This document shows, in pieces, positions 35,746 through 48,728 of a stretch of 64,000 nucleotides of DNA. Source of the DNA: Rostratula benghalensis. Lineage: Eukaryota > Chordata > Aves > Charadriiformes > Rostratulidae. The notes beneath the pieces were generated by a model, which searched no databases, was not told where the DNA came from, and saw nothing but the letters and a program-made list of their open reading frames with translations. Every line of letters starts with the position of its first letter. Position 1 is the first letter of the stretch. The position numbers and the translations under genes were made by a program. The DNA lies in contig VXAI01000066.1 of the NCBI GenBank assembly GCA_013399305.1, positions 2,322,516-2,386,515 of the forward strand, written 5' to 3'.

Positions 35746-38700
35746 TCTCCCAGGCAGCATGCTGGGACTGCCTCCTACCTCCAGCCAGCAGAGGCTGCCC
35801 GCTTCTGCTCCCTGCCTGCCAGCTTCCCAAACGCTTTTCTGCTTTCTCCCACCCTGCTTTTGAAAACTGAGATTCTACTACTGACACTGGCTGCAAGGGC
35901 AACACATGAGGGAGTCTGCCAGCCCCCTACCCAGAGCTGAGCACAGCCACAGGTACCCCTGCACTTCAGCTCTAGTCCAGTCTGTTCACTCCTGCTTGTG
36001 CGCAGGCTGAAGATGTTGGATTACCAGCAGTCAAAAGCAAACCATCGAGAGCACTTTAAAGTCACAAGTCAGCTTTGTCTGAAATGGCTTAAATGTTTAA
36101 AACTCATACAAATCAACATGAAAGGGCCAGCATTTAGAATCATCCTCAGCACTCTGGATAACACACTGTCAACTTGAACTCTATCATGCATCTCTTGCAT
36201 TGAGGAGCTATTGCAAGGGTAACAGCAACCTCCTTCCACTGAAGTTCCTTTAGTTTCTGTAATCCTCCAAAACCCATCGTATTCTACCCAAAGCTTTCAT
36301 TAAATCAACAAGAGAGGGAGAGCCATGCTTTTTGTGCACTCTCAACTTGCCAAGCACTGAAAAATTACTGTAATCATCCTCATGCTGCCTTGAACCTGCA
36401 TGTGCACCTGAAAGCCTCCAAGTGTGCCCACTTCCGTCATCAGTTCCCTTCCCATTTGAAATCACATGCACATAAGAATCCACATGCACAATAATATTGA
36501 CAAAATGATATTATAATTTTAAAAAGTTACATGACTTCACGCCAAAAGCCAGTTTCGACACAAGCTTCCTGCATCTGTGAGTTTACATACCAGAGTGTTG
36601 AGGATTTTTAGAGCAAGTCAAGGTGTGTGCAGAAGGAAGCTGTGCTGTCCCTGGACTGAGGCAGTGAATGTCCTCATAGGGTTTGGAAGGATGGAGATAT
36701 GTGTTTTTATATATCTAAGATAATACATTTATAAAAATGCAACGATACACGCTCAATTACTTAGATGTTGCACACACTTGTGCCAATATTAATCGTAAAC
36801 AAGCTTAAGAAATCTTCTTAGGAAATTTTGAATGTAAAAAAGAAATCTCAGGAGGAAATAAATCCTTTTCTTTTAGAATTTGCAAACTACAGCACAATGC
36901 AAACCAGCTAGCAAAGCAGCAGACTTCTATTTTACATCACTAGTGAATACTGTTATGAATTAACAGCTCATTAAGAAAAAAAACTTTGCAAACCATGAAT
37001 CTCAAAAGAAAGTCAGAGAAACTGTCATCTGCAATTTCCAGTGTGTAAGTAAATCTCAAAAGATGTCAACGGACAGAGTTCTTACTGGGAGCCAAACAAA
37101 CAGGTGTCTCTTGGCCTCCTGACCCTGACATCAACAGCGCAATAAAACTCTTCCCATTCCGGGACAAAACCATTTGGTGCCAGTGCATGGAATAATACCT
37201 GCTTCTTAAAATACGGAAATGCGTAAAACAAATGCCTCCTAAAGTCCCAGAAGAAACAGAGTCTTACACTGTGAAGCATTCCCCTGAGGAATTCTGTAAA
37301 TCATACTGAAATTTTACATGTCCTGGAACAGGTTTAAAAATCTGTTTGTGGTTTCTAGGACATTTTTTTAAATGTAACTGATCAGTTCATAAATGAAAGA
37401 ATCCTTTAAGTTCCAATGTAAAGATCTCTGTACTTGTTATTTTAAATAGCCTTAAACTGCAGACAAATTTGCTCTGAAAACTCTATTTTTATAGTTTTCA
37501 AAAAAATTACTTTTTCTTGTTTTTATCACATTCGATTGATACATAAGTTAAAGTGTCATTACTTCATCCATTCATTCATTCCTTCCTAGCAGATTTGGCC
37601 ATGCTGACACCACAAAGGCAACGCTATCACAGCCTTTGGTTATTTTCTGCTCTGTGAACCCCAGCATCTCCAGTGTGAAACCTTTGGGTAGCTGAAAGCA
37701 CCCTGAGCTTCTCCTGTTTACTTCAATGAGCCTGGTCTCACCTCAGCGCCAGTGAGGACAAGGCTGGGGCTGAAATGAAGAGCTGAACAGCAATGCTGGA
37801 GGTGGGCTTGAAAGGGGGGGAACAAAGGGACAGGAAGAAAAAGATGTGTTCAGCACAGCACTAGAGAGAACAAATTAATATTGCATTTAACACACACAAA
37901 CAGACATTCTGCATTAGGCGTTAATCCAGCTACTTAAATAAACATGTTAATGCAGGAGGACCTGTGGAGGTAAATACAGAAGGCACATTGGCAGGTTGTG
38001 AAGGAGCAGAACCCATTTTGTGATCCACATGGGGTCATTGTTTGCACAGAGGGGGGAGGAAAAAAAAGCCCCACAGAATACGAAAAGAAAAATATCTGAA
38101 CAAAATACGAATAGTTAGATCTAAAGCCACAAAAACATACCTTTAGTTACATGGTTTGATTGTGTGCTTAAAATATAAATCACAAACAAAGGACGGAACT
38201 AGAAAGTAAACAGTAAAATCTGAAAGAGGAAATAAATATAAGCAAGGGGAGAGGAAAAAATACAAAGAAGCAAAGCAAAGAGAGTATCTGAATAAATTAT
38301 CTTCCAATAAGAGGAAACACCAACACTTACAATAAATGCTACAATTTTTCTATACATATTAATGAAAATTAGGAGGTTTTATTAGTTTTCAAATTTAGCA
38401 GAGACACATTTTATCATGCCATCTGTATGTGTGAGGAGAGGGCAGTGTGGTGTGAAGGTGCGTGTGGTGCAGCAAGTCCAGAGATGTGCAGTAACAACAT
38501 GGGAGCGTGTCCTGACTCAAAGGTATTTCGGTGATACCTTCTTGTGGAAAGTATGTATGTTGAAGATCAGAAGACATAACTCATCTCTCCTTGTGAAGAA
38601 CAGAAATTAGGCTGACTAGCATCACCACCTCTGACAGGGATTTGCATCCTGCTTTCTTAGCGTCTGTGAAAATGTATCTAATGTAGTAATTTTTCAGAAG

Positions 38701-39839
38701 GTGAATCTTGTTTACAGAACCAGACTGATGGAGATCTTGTGTGGAAGAGACAAAGCTCTACAGTGTTTATCATCGTTACAGAAGCCTGGGCACAATATGT
38801 ATTCACTTTATGATAAAAATAAATAGGTCAGGTGTTACCCTGTATAAAAATCTCTGCTCATGCAGATGGTCGCCCACATTTAATTTCCTTGACTACCTCT
38901 CCATCCATCCATCAATTCCTCTGCACTTGAAATGTAAAGTCAATTTGGAAAGCTATTCCAAGATAACCTTCAAAGTCATTTCCAAAAGGTATGCCACTGA
39001 TTGAGAATGACAGACCAGTCTCTCTTTGGTGTTATATCTTCGTGACCATAATTCATTGTATTCACTCTGCATTGCATCATATTTCAGCAAGACGAGTATT
39101 TTTTTAACAGCACGTGTTAGCATGCAGTTTATTAAAATGAAGAGCCCTTTATCTCCTTTGTCACTTCTCTCAGCTTCTTGCAGTTTATCCCATCATTGCT
39201 CTCTATCATTAAAATAATACGACACACAGACATAGACATGGTAAATACCAAATAATAAAACAGACAGTGTTAATGTTGTGACATTCACAAAAAGCAACAA
39301 AATTAAAGCTGGGATTGTCACTGCAGCCTTGCATAACACCATATTTGACACAACATTCCATAGCCATAGAAAGCACAGAAGATTTAAGAGAAGACCAGAT
39401 AGGGACAGGCAAAAAAGGGCAGAAACATTAAATATGTTTTAATACATTTTTCTAACAGCTCATTGCATTATCATACTTTGGAGCATCACTGAAGAAATTC
39501 CATGTTCAAACAATTCACAGTGATGGATCAGACCTACTGACTGGTAACAACCGCTGAATTATTCAAGAAACAGGAAATTATCAGAGATAGTGTTTATTCA
39601 GAAACAAAAGTGCCTTGCTAATTCATAGGGCTTGAGATAGTGTGATGATTTGATCTGACACTTTGCATAATATTGGCCACTGGAATTTTCTGTATTACTT
39701 CCAGTTTAAAGATCAATAGTTACATTTGAACTGCAGAATTTGGAAAATCATCCAATCTCAATTTTAAAATATGCACTATAATGGCCATTAAGCTGTTCCA
39801 GTGATTGATCAGCTTGCCCAGCTAACATATACACTCTTT
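35746..39839. other. Non-coding DNA, no gene seen
   Basis: The first 200 bases are pyrimidine-rich and may continue the LINE remnant. A minus-strand frame at 36250-36489 (79 codons) has a balanced composition that looks protein-like but has no recognised motif and no splice context. AT-rich words around 37905-37960 have CNE-like texture. Short ATTC-type repeats occur at about 37566-37585 and 38900-38912. Confidence 0.4.
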
Positions 39840-40210
39840 CTAGTTAAATTTTTATCTACCTTTAATTCAGTTCAGTAAGAGTCATTATACTTTTTTCCAG
39901 CTAGTTTTAAGAACTCTAGTCCGAAATTCCTTTTGCCCGTGTAGGCACTTACTGACCCTGTTCAAGTCACTTCTTAAGTGCCTTTTTGATAACAGAAGAG
40001 GCTTGACTTACTTTTTTTTAATCTGTCACCGTAAGATAAATTTTCCACCCATTTAATCACCCTCATGGATTTTCACTGCATCCATTTCAGCACCCTTCTC
40101 CAAGTGTTAGCCCAGGAAATGGACAATATTCCAGAAGCATTTGCAGCGAGTAAAGAGAGATCACACAACCCCTAAAATCCTACATAGCATTCTTCAGGCC
40201 CTCATGAAAG
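39840..40210 (-). mobile_element. Old CR1-like LINE 3' end, reversed
   Basis: Plus-strand landmarks in order are TTTTAAGAACTCTAGTCCGA, then GTCACTTCTTAAGTGCCTTTTTGATAA, then ATCTGTCACCGTAAGATAAATTTTCCA. These are followed by CATTTAATCACCCTCATGGA, CACCCTTCTCCAAGTG and GACAATATTCCAGAAGCATT. This is the order of a reversed 3' end in old reptile/bird CR1-type elements, where the landmarks read TCTATCACTATAAGGCAAG, AATCATTCTTGTGGC, ACCCTCTCCAATTT and ACAATATTCCAGCA. It is a distinct family or subfamily from 27145-27655, with heavy substitution and no coding capacity. Confidence 0.65.
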
Positions 40211-41019
40211 CACTGCACTAGCAGATTTCTCTAGTCATGCTAAAACTCACAAAGCACTCAAAAATAAAACAGTCTCCACAATATCACACATCATAATGTC
40301 TCAAAGCAATGATGCCACCATTATTTTAAACTTTATTAACGTCATGCAAGTGACCCTAAATGGAAATGCATTTCTATTAATTCACAGATCACCAAGATAA
40401 CACATGATAACAGCTTTCAAAACAAGTGGCATTTCTCAAACTGGAAGGGAGGATACGTGCACAGTGTCAAATGAAAAGTTGAATAATATCTTATCTAGAA
40501 ATTGTCTCATCCTCTCTTTGGATATACAGGCCAAAGAGCAATATCTCTTAGAAAAACAGAAAACGCTGCAGACTGGGAAAGCTACACATCCTTTACATGT
40601 TCAAGTGCTGCTGCTCCTTGCACAAACACAGAAATACTGTGAATTCACAGAGATGATCCTGTCTTGTCCTAAGAGGCACTTCATGGAGAGCAGACAGGCA
40701 CGCTTGGCCTTACAGCTCGTCATACATCTACAAGCATCCCCAGAAGAAAAACACAGCATTCCTCAGCATTCCCATACCATGCCACCATCCTGCAGGTGAG
40801 CACACACTGAGCATTGCTGGCAGCTGCAGACAGGGTCAGCCCTCTATGAGAGACCCCAGATGCAGAAAGAAATGTGAGATGACATCTACTGATGATGTAA
40901 TGCAAAGGTATCCATGAGTAAGGGGAATAGATGGCGGTGACACAAAGCTGGTGACCACTGACTGCAGTCCTGCCCCAAGCTGTGACCTCAACCTATCTGA
41001 TGTTTCAGTACAATGTAAT
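40211..41019. other. Non-coding DNA with one chance-like open frame
   Basis: An open frame at 40404-40799 (131 codons) starts at ATT-type sequence near the end of the LINE remnant. It has ordinary composition but no motif I recognise, no Kozak-like start and no repeat match. I treat it as non-coding. Confidence 0.35.
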
Positions 41020-41160
41020 TTTCCAGAATGTTAAAGCCATCAAGGCCACAAAAACATTACAAGTTTTATTCTACATTTAAAATATTTGCATTGCCCAATT
41101 GGGTCCAAGCAAATTAAATTGTAATTAATTTATCTCCTGAGTAACCCTATGCCATGATGA
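41020..41160. promoter_or_regulatory. Candidate conserved non-coding element with octamer and palindrome
   Basis: A POU octamer ATTTGCAT (41084-41091) is followed two bases later by the perfect 10-base palindrome CCCAATTGGG (41094-41103). AAATTAAATTGTAATTAATTT, rich in homeodomain cores, comes next, then a CTGAGTAACC word. The packing of distinct factor-type words in about 60 bases, with no repeat or frame, is typical of developmental enhancers. Conservation is untested. Confidence 0.28.
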
Positions 41161-42119
41161 GACCTTTATGTTTCATATTTGAAGCAGAGGAAGAAGAAAA
41201 AAAAGAAAAAAAAAAGTCATAACCATGAAAAGGAATTAGTGAATCTCAGAAACTTCTACTGCAGAAAAAGGATTCTTTGCTGCTGAGATGCACATGTTCT
41301 GCTACATCAGACTTTACTAATTTGTATTTTTTAATGAAGAAAAAATGGCTTAATTTAAATAACATACAAACAACTGCAGCAAGACAGAAGTTTCACTTTG
41401 GATGTTGTGTGCTTTTCTGCATTTGCACAGCACAAGCCAGGGTGGCCAGATCAGATCCTGAACTCCTAGATATTTCTCTTAGCAGTGATAAGAAGTTCCC
41501 TCTGAAGCTGCAAGGAGGCCATGTGAGCTGTCTGTCTGCAGAAGCACATGCAAACCCACCCAGCACCTTCTGTGCACAGAAGTAGAAAGCAGCAGCCCTC
41601 CACTTCTTCCAGGTCCTCCAACACAGAGGACCCTCTCCTTCAAACACATGCCCAGAAAAATAGTGCAGGGACCCCATAAAAGTGGGCAGCTGTAGACATA
41701 CACAAAGACGACTTCTTATCAATCTACAGCCACAAAAAAAACGCTGTTTTGCCCCAAAGGGCAGCCCATGTGTACATACCTGCACAGCACAAAAGGCTGC
41801 AGGCAGAGTCCCACAGCCCTGGCTGCCCACAGACTGATCATGGTCAAAGTCTTGTTTCTCCAAGTCCCCATCAGTGGTATCAATAGCACGTAGAAGGCAC
41901 TGAAGGAGCTGAGGAGACTCCCAAGACTAAGAGGAAACTATCAAACACAAGAAATTTTCAGCCATTATTTTTCATTTTTCAAAAGAGCTGCATGCTTTTA
42001 AAGTGCACTTCAACAAAGGCACTATTATTTTTATACATAGACAACTTTGAAATGTATTCTCTTGAAAAATTATACCATTTCTTCACAACTTAATTAATGC
42101 CAAAACTTTATTTTCTTTT
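41161..42119. other. Non-coding DNA, no gene seen
   Basis: A purine-rich A/G tract lies at about 41186-41216. Frames at 41277-41585 (plus) and 41393-41863 (minus, 156 codons) overlap each other and have no domain signature, so neither is called as a gene. Confidence 0.4.
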
Positions 42120-42370
42120 TCAGTAATGTATTAGAAAGCTGCTATTAATGTAATTTAATTTTTTTTTAAAAAGCAGCATTTGTTTTCTATTTTTTTAAAA
42201 AAATAGGTGGTTCTCAAATCCTGGCCTGTCAACATCGCTTAAAACATTCCCGTTCCATGCCTCTACATAATAAATTAAATCAGTGTTTTAATTGTGCCCA
42301 TGTTTTGTGGTTCCTGGCAGTACAAAAAGATCTTCTGTGAATGCACGTCCCAAAAAATCCTACCGAGTGA
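42120..42370. promoter_or_regulatory. Candidate conserved non-coding element with AT palindrome
   Basis: Complex AT-rich sequence (GCTATTAATGTAATTTAATT, CATAATAAATTAAATCAGTG) surrounds a perfect 20-base palindrome at 42187-42206, built as CTA-T7-A7-TAG. No frame or repeat family explains it. The enhancer idea is inference from texture only. Confidence 0.22.
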
Positions 42371-45300
42371 TTAATTACTAGTCTGGAAGATATAAATATA
42401 CTTTTCAGTAAAGACAGTATGGACTGCTGGAAGCTTTGGCCTTACATATCTCTGTAGATCTCTTTCACCCAGCAGACATCATCTTAATTCAAACAAGATC
42501 CCAGCTTCAATATTTACTGGCAGTACAAAAGACCCTTCTCTGCCCATTTGCCCTATTTAATTAATACAAGGTATATATATTTGAAATTGAGGAATACAGG
42601 ATATGTTTATTCATATTTTAGATTTCTCCAAGTTTTCCTCATACTTAAATAAGTATCTTAAGTCCTGCCTATTCTGGACAACATAGCTCCTCCAGAGTAA
42701 TGTTTTTATTAGCATCCAAATTAAGAACAAACAAGCTGTTGGTCCCTGCCTCTTACTTTGTTTTCCTCCCTGCGACTCTGCTGTCACAGCTGGTGGCTTT
42801 GCCTCTCTCCTTAAACCTCATTTTCCAGTAAGTTCTGGGACAACCAGCAACATTTATCGTCTGTTCCCAGCTTGTCATACAAAAAATGTACAAGGAAAGG
42901 AATTTTATTGTCTTTCCCACTGTAACACCATCAAAATTAAAAATGAAGCTATTTTACCTGCATGTCTGGAGCAAGTCAGTGTCACCCCAGCCAAGCAGTG
43001 GGGTCCAGCCATCACCTCATGGGGAACATCTCCCAGCAGAGTGAGAAGCAACAGGCTCAGTAGATAATTCAGATAATTCAGCAGAATGACAAGTAATCAA
43101 AAATGGCAGTGAGTTGAAAGGACCTGGAACTAGCAATGCAATATTGATCTTGTCACAGTCAGGTCACCAACACAAACCAAAGCAACACAAGTGGAGATTA
43201 CTGCTTAATGCCCTGAAAGAGGGGATTGATGGATCATAATCTAGCTCCTTATCATCAGGAACACAATTTATTTCACTACAAGCAAGAACATGACAAACAA
43301 AGACTAACTCCATCCTTACTCTTTGAAAGGTCTGCCCATAGACAGGGAACAGACTGAGATATGAGAGAAATGTATGCCTGTTTAAGGATAGAAGACTAGA
43401 GTTTTCCAATTCTCTGAGCACCAAAAATGCACTAAAATCACTGGTGCCATTGTGATTGCTCATTAACAATACACATCTTCCAGCTGACATTTTTCATTTG
43501 GACCTTGTGAAAATCACAAATCAAACACCCATAAGAAGGTAGCCAACTTCAGCCGAGGAAAGGTCTTTAAAAAACAAGAAAGAAAATAAATCTTTGATAA
43601 AATAATTGCTTCTACTGTTATTTTTTTTGCTATTGCTTCAAAAACAATTTCTCTTTCTTTCTTGTTCATCTATCTGGTGTCCTGCTGTTGTGCAGATGAA
43701 AGGTCCAGTCTCTTTAAAATTTCATGCAGGGCTCTTTAGAACATCTCAGTTTTAAATGCCCATGGCAAAGACAACAAAATATAACAGTAAACGGAAAGCA
43801 GATGAAAAACCCTGTTTATATACTTCATAAAGGTAGTGCGTGCAACAGAAGGGGTATTTTCACACCCACACATAACCATTCTTAAAATCACTGAACCACA
43901 CAACTTATATTCACCAAAGTACTGATCACAATTCAGCATCGCAAAAGCTATCTGTAATTTATCAAACCTGGGTGCCCTACAATTATATTACCCTGTAAGA
44001 AAAGTTTTCTTCTCCTTCTGTCCTCAAAGTAGAGGTTCGTCCAACATAGCACTAGCCTGACCTTAATGACAGAGGACATATATTTCTGCCTGCTTTAAGG
44101 AGTGTAAAGTAACAACTTCAGTGAAATAAAAGCAACAGTTATGCAAGATGGATGTTCCAGCACAGCCACAGGCATTGACACAGACCACACGAGTCTTACC
44201 ACCTACCACCTATCAGGTCTTTTTTGCTCTTCACAACGCTCACCTCATGTGCTTCCCTGCGCATTGGGAAGGAGGATCCTGTAGAGATGCATGCACACTG
44301 ACACAGGTGGTCTGGATTTATACATGGATCACTAAAAAGAAGCTGTTTCTAAACTTTACAAAAAGGGTCTAGTTTCCTTTTTCTGGAAATGGAGCATATT
44401 CCTATTAGGAAAATGAGTAGATTTCACTGACATTTACTTCATTTAAATTTGCAACTCGCAAATAGTGTGTTTTTACCAAATTCAGGACAACAGGGTCTCA
44501 CAACTTATTTCAAGTTTCTACAATTCATGAGCCAGCCTGATAACCACCATCATCAACATTCAAGTCCGACAGGCCTGTGTGGGATTGTAGCATCTTTTTG
44601 TCTCTAATAAGTCTAAGGTATTTTTACCAGAACAGTCACTGAGTTTACAACCGGAAGCCACAACATCTGTTTTCCACATCTGTGCTATTGCTGCTCTTAT
44701 TTACAGTGTTCACAACTCTTAGCACTCTTGAGGATATATTTCTTAGTGCACTGTAGATTTGAAGCACGAGTGTCACATCTGTGGTGCCAAAGCACTTAAG
44801 GAGGAACCAGTGGGCCATCTGCCTGCAGAGAGTAGGGGCATGTATAATTTAAAAAAAAGCAGAGGAATCAGTTGCCGAACCTTGAGACACTCCAGGAAGG
44901 ACAGAAATGTAAAGACTATTCTTCAGAGAATGATCTGAACTCATATTTGCACTCCAGATCTGACAGTATAGATTTTGACAGAAAACTGGAATGTGGGAAA
45001 TACTAGAGGTATTGATGCAGGTTCAATAAAAATCACTTAGCATTCTCGATTATAAAAAAAAGCTCAACCCTATTGCATCAAGAGTGCAAAACAGCAAAGA
45101 TGACAAGGTGACAAGACAGGAACCACTAAACATAACAGAAACAAGCCCCAGGTGGGTGAGCAGCACGAGAGGCAGGACATTTCTTCTGAACTAGCACAAA
45201 CATTCCTAAATACAGAGGATTTTTGAAGTGCTGCTTATAGTATTGGTTATAATACACTACATACAGATGCAACAGACAGATGACAGGATCTCCCCCTTTA

Positions 45301-45530
45301 GGAATAGGGTAGTTTTAGTTGTGTAAACTCATTTTGAGGGGAGTTATGTTTTGTTACACTAAAAATGAAAAGAACAAACTGTATCAAAGTGGGCAAGCGT
45401 GAAGATTTAGACCCTCAGCATCCTGAAAAAGAAAACGTCACCCTGCGGGAGTTGCCTGCATTAATCAAAACCCTCTGCTAGCTAATGCTACACTGATAAC
45501 AAGGGCTAACCACACAGGGAGATCAGGTAT
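42371..45530. other. Non-coding DNA, no gene seen
   Basis: No repeat, exon or RNA gene is recognised. Open frames at 43164-43490 and 43736-43939 (minus) and 44148-44372 (plus) have no identifiable domain. A short direct repeat, GATAATTCA twice, lies near 43064-43080. Confidence 0.4.
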
Positions 45531-45788
45531 GTGATGGGGATGGCACAAAGTAAAGATGATTTAACCAGGAAACATCTCTGCCGCAGCCTAGAGGTTGAGT
45601 TTGGAGAGTACTGCACAACATCACCCCAAACTAGAAAATTTATCCCATATCCAAATGAGCTGCTGATTGATATACTCATCCTGGATGACCTTGTGCCAAG
45701 GCAGTTTCAAAGAGGCAAATCAAAATCAGCAGATGTTCAAAGCAGCCTTGCAGATAAATGGCAGTATGACAGAGCGACACATGACTGA
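45531..45788 (+). pseudogene. Open frame with weak SCAN/gag-like pattern; possible retroelement fossil
   Basis: This 85-codon frame could start at ATG 45534. Residues 35-54 contain an R-K-F-x-P stretch followed by E-L-L-I-D-I-L-I-L-D-D-L (codons at 45657-45692). SCAN domains and the Gmr1-type retrotransposon gag they derive from have W-L-x-P-E...K-E-Q-I-L-[ED]-L-L-[VI]-L-E-Q-F-L at the same spacing. The resemblance is limited to this helix and may be chance. No zinc finger, protease or other retroelement domain was found nearby. Frame use may shift downstream, since another frame stays open to 45894. The frame could equally be a random ORF. Confidence 0.15.
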
Positions 45789-45894
45789 AGCATGGACTAT
45801 TCAGCACCCAGAAATGCATCATGGCTTAAGAAATGGGCTTGCTCTGGCCACATCCCTTCATCACACAGTGCTAGTAAGACCAAAAAAACCTTAA

Positions 45895-48710
45895 TTGCAT
45901 CAGCCAAGAAAGAAATGGTCAGCTTATTAACTCAAGACTGAGCTCATGCATCCAGAACAAAATCAGGACAGAGAGCCCCAAGCAGGAGGGAGTCCATCCT
46001 GAGCCCAGCAATGACACATCAGCTGGCCAAGGCTGTCAACAACACCATGACAAGCATCCTGTCTAACACAGAGAACAAAAAGCCAAGCAGAGGAAATTCA
46101 AGTGGAAGAGCAAACTGGCCACCCCTCCTGCACCACCACACCAAGCTCTGCCACAAGGGACAGAGCAGGGTCAAAGGCACAAAGAAAATACTTACGTAGA
46201 TGTTGCACACACTGTGCTTTTTATAGATTATTTTTTTTTTAATCTAGATTGTCCACCACTTTGTATATATAGGAATTGCCTACAGTATAGCCAAGTAAAA
46301 TAACCAAAAGAGCTGCCACGCCATGGTCTTTCAGCGTGGGAAAGGAGTGGCAGAATGCAGAGTGCAAGAGCAAGCAAGAGCACCATGCTGGGGACCAGCC
46401 ACATCAGCCCCACACAGCCCCAAGACCCAGCCTGGGGCAATGACAAGCCCAGCACAGACAATGGGAAGTGAGACATCCCTGGCTTTGCTCCAGTAGCCAG
46501 TAGCCAGTCCTGGCTTTGCACCAGGACCCAAAGCCGCTGGTGACTACTACGTCTGTATGCAGCCTCAACGGCTTTTGATTAAATGTCTATCACAGAAAAA
46601 CTTCCAACTTCAAATTATTTCACTACTCATCCACAAGCACTCCATCTTGAAATATCCATGTATTTAAAATTACTGGACCTGTTTTCCACAAAACTGGCTT
46701 CTACTGCCTTCCTTCTTCAACAATGATCACATCATCAACTGAATTTGAAATTCCAGCTTCAATGGTTTGGGGCTTTTTGGCTATGCACAAAGGAGGGATT
46801 TAAAAGGGACATTGCTTTCACATTAAGATCCAGAATTCCAGACAAGACTGAATTATTTAAGGAAATATTTGAACAGATACCAGGCAGAAAAATTTCAGCT
46901 TTAAAGAACTAAAGCAAGCTATCAGTTACTGAAACACTGAAAGACATTAAAACAATAATGGTTTTGTATCAACTCCTGAAAGATTACTTACATATTAAAA
47001 CAAGAAATAATGGATTTTTCTTTACTATAACACATACAGGCTTCAGAAATGTAAAAGATCTCTTTAAGTGTGTTTTTATAGAAGGCATTAACTAAAGATC
47101 AGTTTCAAGTCTAATATTTTTTATTTTTTTTTCACTGAGATTTCAGCACAGCAATGTCTAAACAATTCATATTCTTTAGTCTGAACCAAACCCTAGGACT
47201 GAGGAGGGCATCCCTGACTCCACTTCCCCCCTGCTGCTGCGGTCACTCTGCCATTCCCCAGCTAACCCCAGGAAAGAGCTGATGCCCAAGAGACTGCCAG
47301 CAGGAGAGGTTTGCTTCATAGGATTTAATATGTGCATGAGTCCTGCAGAACCACTTTCAGGTGTGTCTGGCTCAGGTTTGGGCTTTTAAGGCTGAAAAAA
47401 ACATGGATGATTTTGCATGATAATCAGGCCATTGCAATATTTCCACCTAAATAGCTTCTGTAGGACCATAATGGAAGTAAAAGGAAATCTCTGTTACTCA
47501 TCCCAGACTTTAATCAAATGAGAAGGATAAACCATGTTTCCTTTGATAATCACATATGTGATATATAATGTGCTATCATACCAGAAAGGTCTTAATACAA
47601 AATGAAAAACTCAGTTCCATTTTCTGTAAGTAGGTAAGAAGTAACTTGGGGTTATCCTTTTAGCTTATTCATGCATTATGGACTCAATAGGTTAGTCTTG
47701 GTTTTTTTAATACGTTACTATTAATTAGACATGGCATAGCCAGAGGCAGAAAGCAATTAGAAGAAAAAAGCAAAGATCCAAATTTAATGCATCCCAGTCT
47801 GTAAGAGTCTGCTCACTGCCCAGCTGGACTTTTGCTGCCTTTGACTTCCCAGGAGACACTTCTAGTCTCTCCCTGTAGGAGAAACATGCTCCTGCCAGTG
47901 ATATGGGCACTACGTAGAGAGCAGCGAGGCAGATGTCCCTGTGTCAGCCACTGCCTGTCCTTGGCTTTGCAGCTCTGGATGAGCTCGTACCCAACTGGCC
48001 ACAGACCCTGAGTGCTCCAGTCAGAGCTCCCACCCATTGCCCACACCAGGCTGGCTATAAAGTACAACACGGGTAGTTTTCACCCACTTTTCCTACAAAT
48101 CACATCTGATGTGGAATGCATCTGATTTTTAACTAAATCTGAATATTTCACATAGTAACAATACAAAATTTTGGCAACTGATCTGCCTCATTAATGGGAC
48201 ATACAGAGCACAAGCTCATTGTGTTAAGATTTTCCACAGAACAAGCTTGATGCAGAAGAGATTGAAATATTACTTTAATGTAATTAAATTTTATTTCACT
48301 AAAACTCACATTCTCTCCTGCAGTATCATCTGCTTTTGATTGCAATTTTAAACAAAATACGATTGGAACTAATTGAAGCCTGTTTACAAATAATACTTAA
48401 GTTTATAAGTACCCAGAAGTGTTCACAACGCTCACTGTTCTGAAGGCAGACCCATCCTGAGTAACTCGGGCACCACAGCAGTTGCCTGCAAGCCCTCAGC
48501 AGCTGGGCAACAGAGCACCCAAGCTGAGCCAGCCCAAGAACCATCAGGTACACCCATCAGTACAACGGCACAAATAATATGTCCCTGTTTGCTACTGGAA
48601 AGATCTACTGGCATTTAGTTGTGTCCTTATGGAAAATATAAATTTGAATAAGTACCCGAATGCATTCTGGAAATGCATTTGTGGAAAACTTACTTCTGAG
48701 TGGGGGGGAT
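45895..48710. other. Non-coding DNA, no gene seen
   Basis: A GC-richer stretch at about 46310-46550 contains a short AGTAGCC duplication (about 46491-46505) and minus-strand frames without recognised domains. The remainder is AT-rich and featureless to my reading. Confidence 0.4.
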
Positions 48711-48728
48711 AAAAAAAAAAAAAAAAAA
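48711..48728 (+). repeat. Homopolymer A run (18 bases)
   Basis: Eighteen consecutive A residues follow a short G-rich stretch (TGGGGGGGAT). No LINE tail can be recognised upstream, so I call it a simple tract. Confidence 0.95.

Noticed and set aside
40404..40799. 131-codon plus-strand frame downstream of an old LINE 3' end
   Set aside because: No similarity to any LINE protein part. The adjacent LINE is on the opposite strand and represented only by its non-coding 3' end.
36763..46215. Shared 17-base word TAGATGTTGCACACACT near 36763 and 46198
   Set aside because: One 17-base match in 64 kb is close to chance expectation, and similarity does not extend into the flanks.
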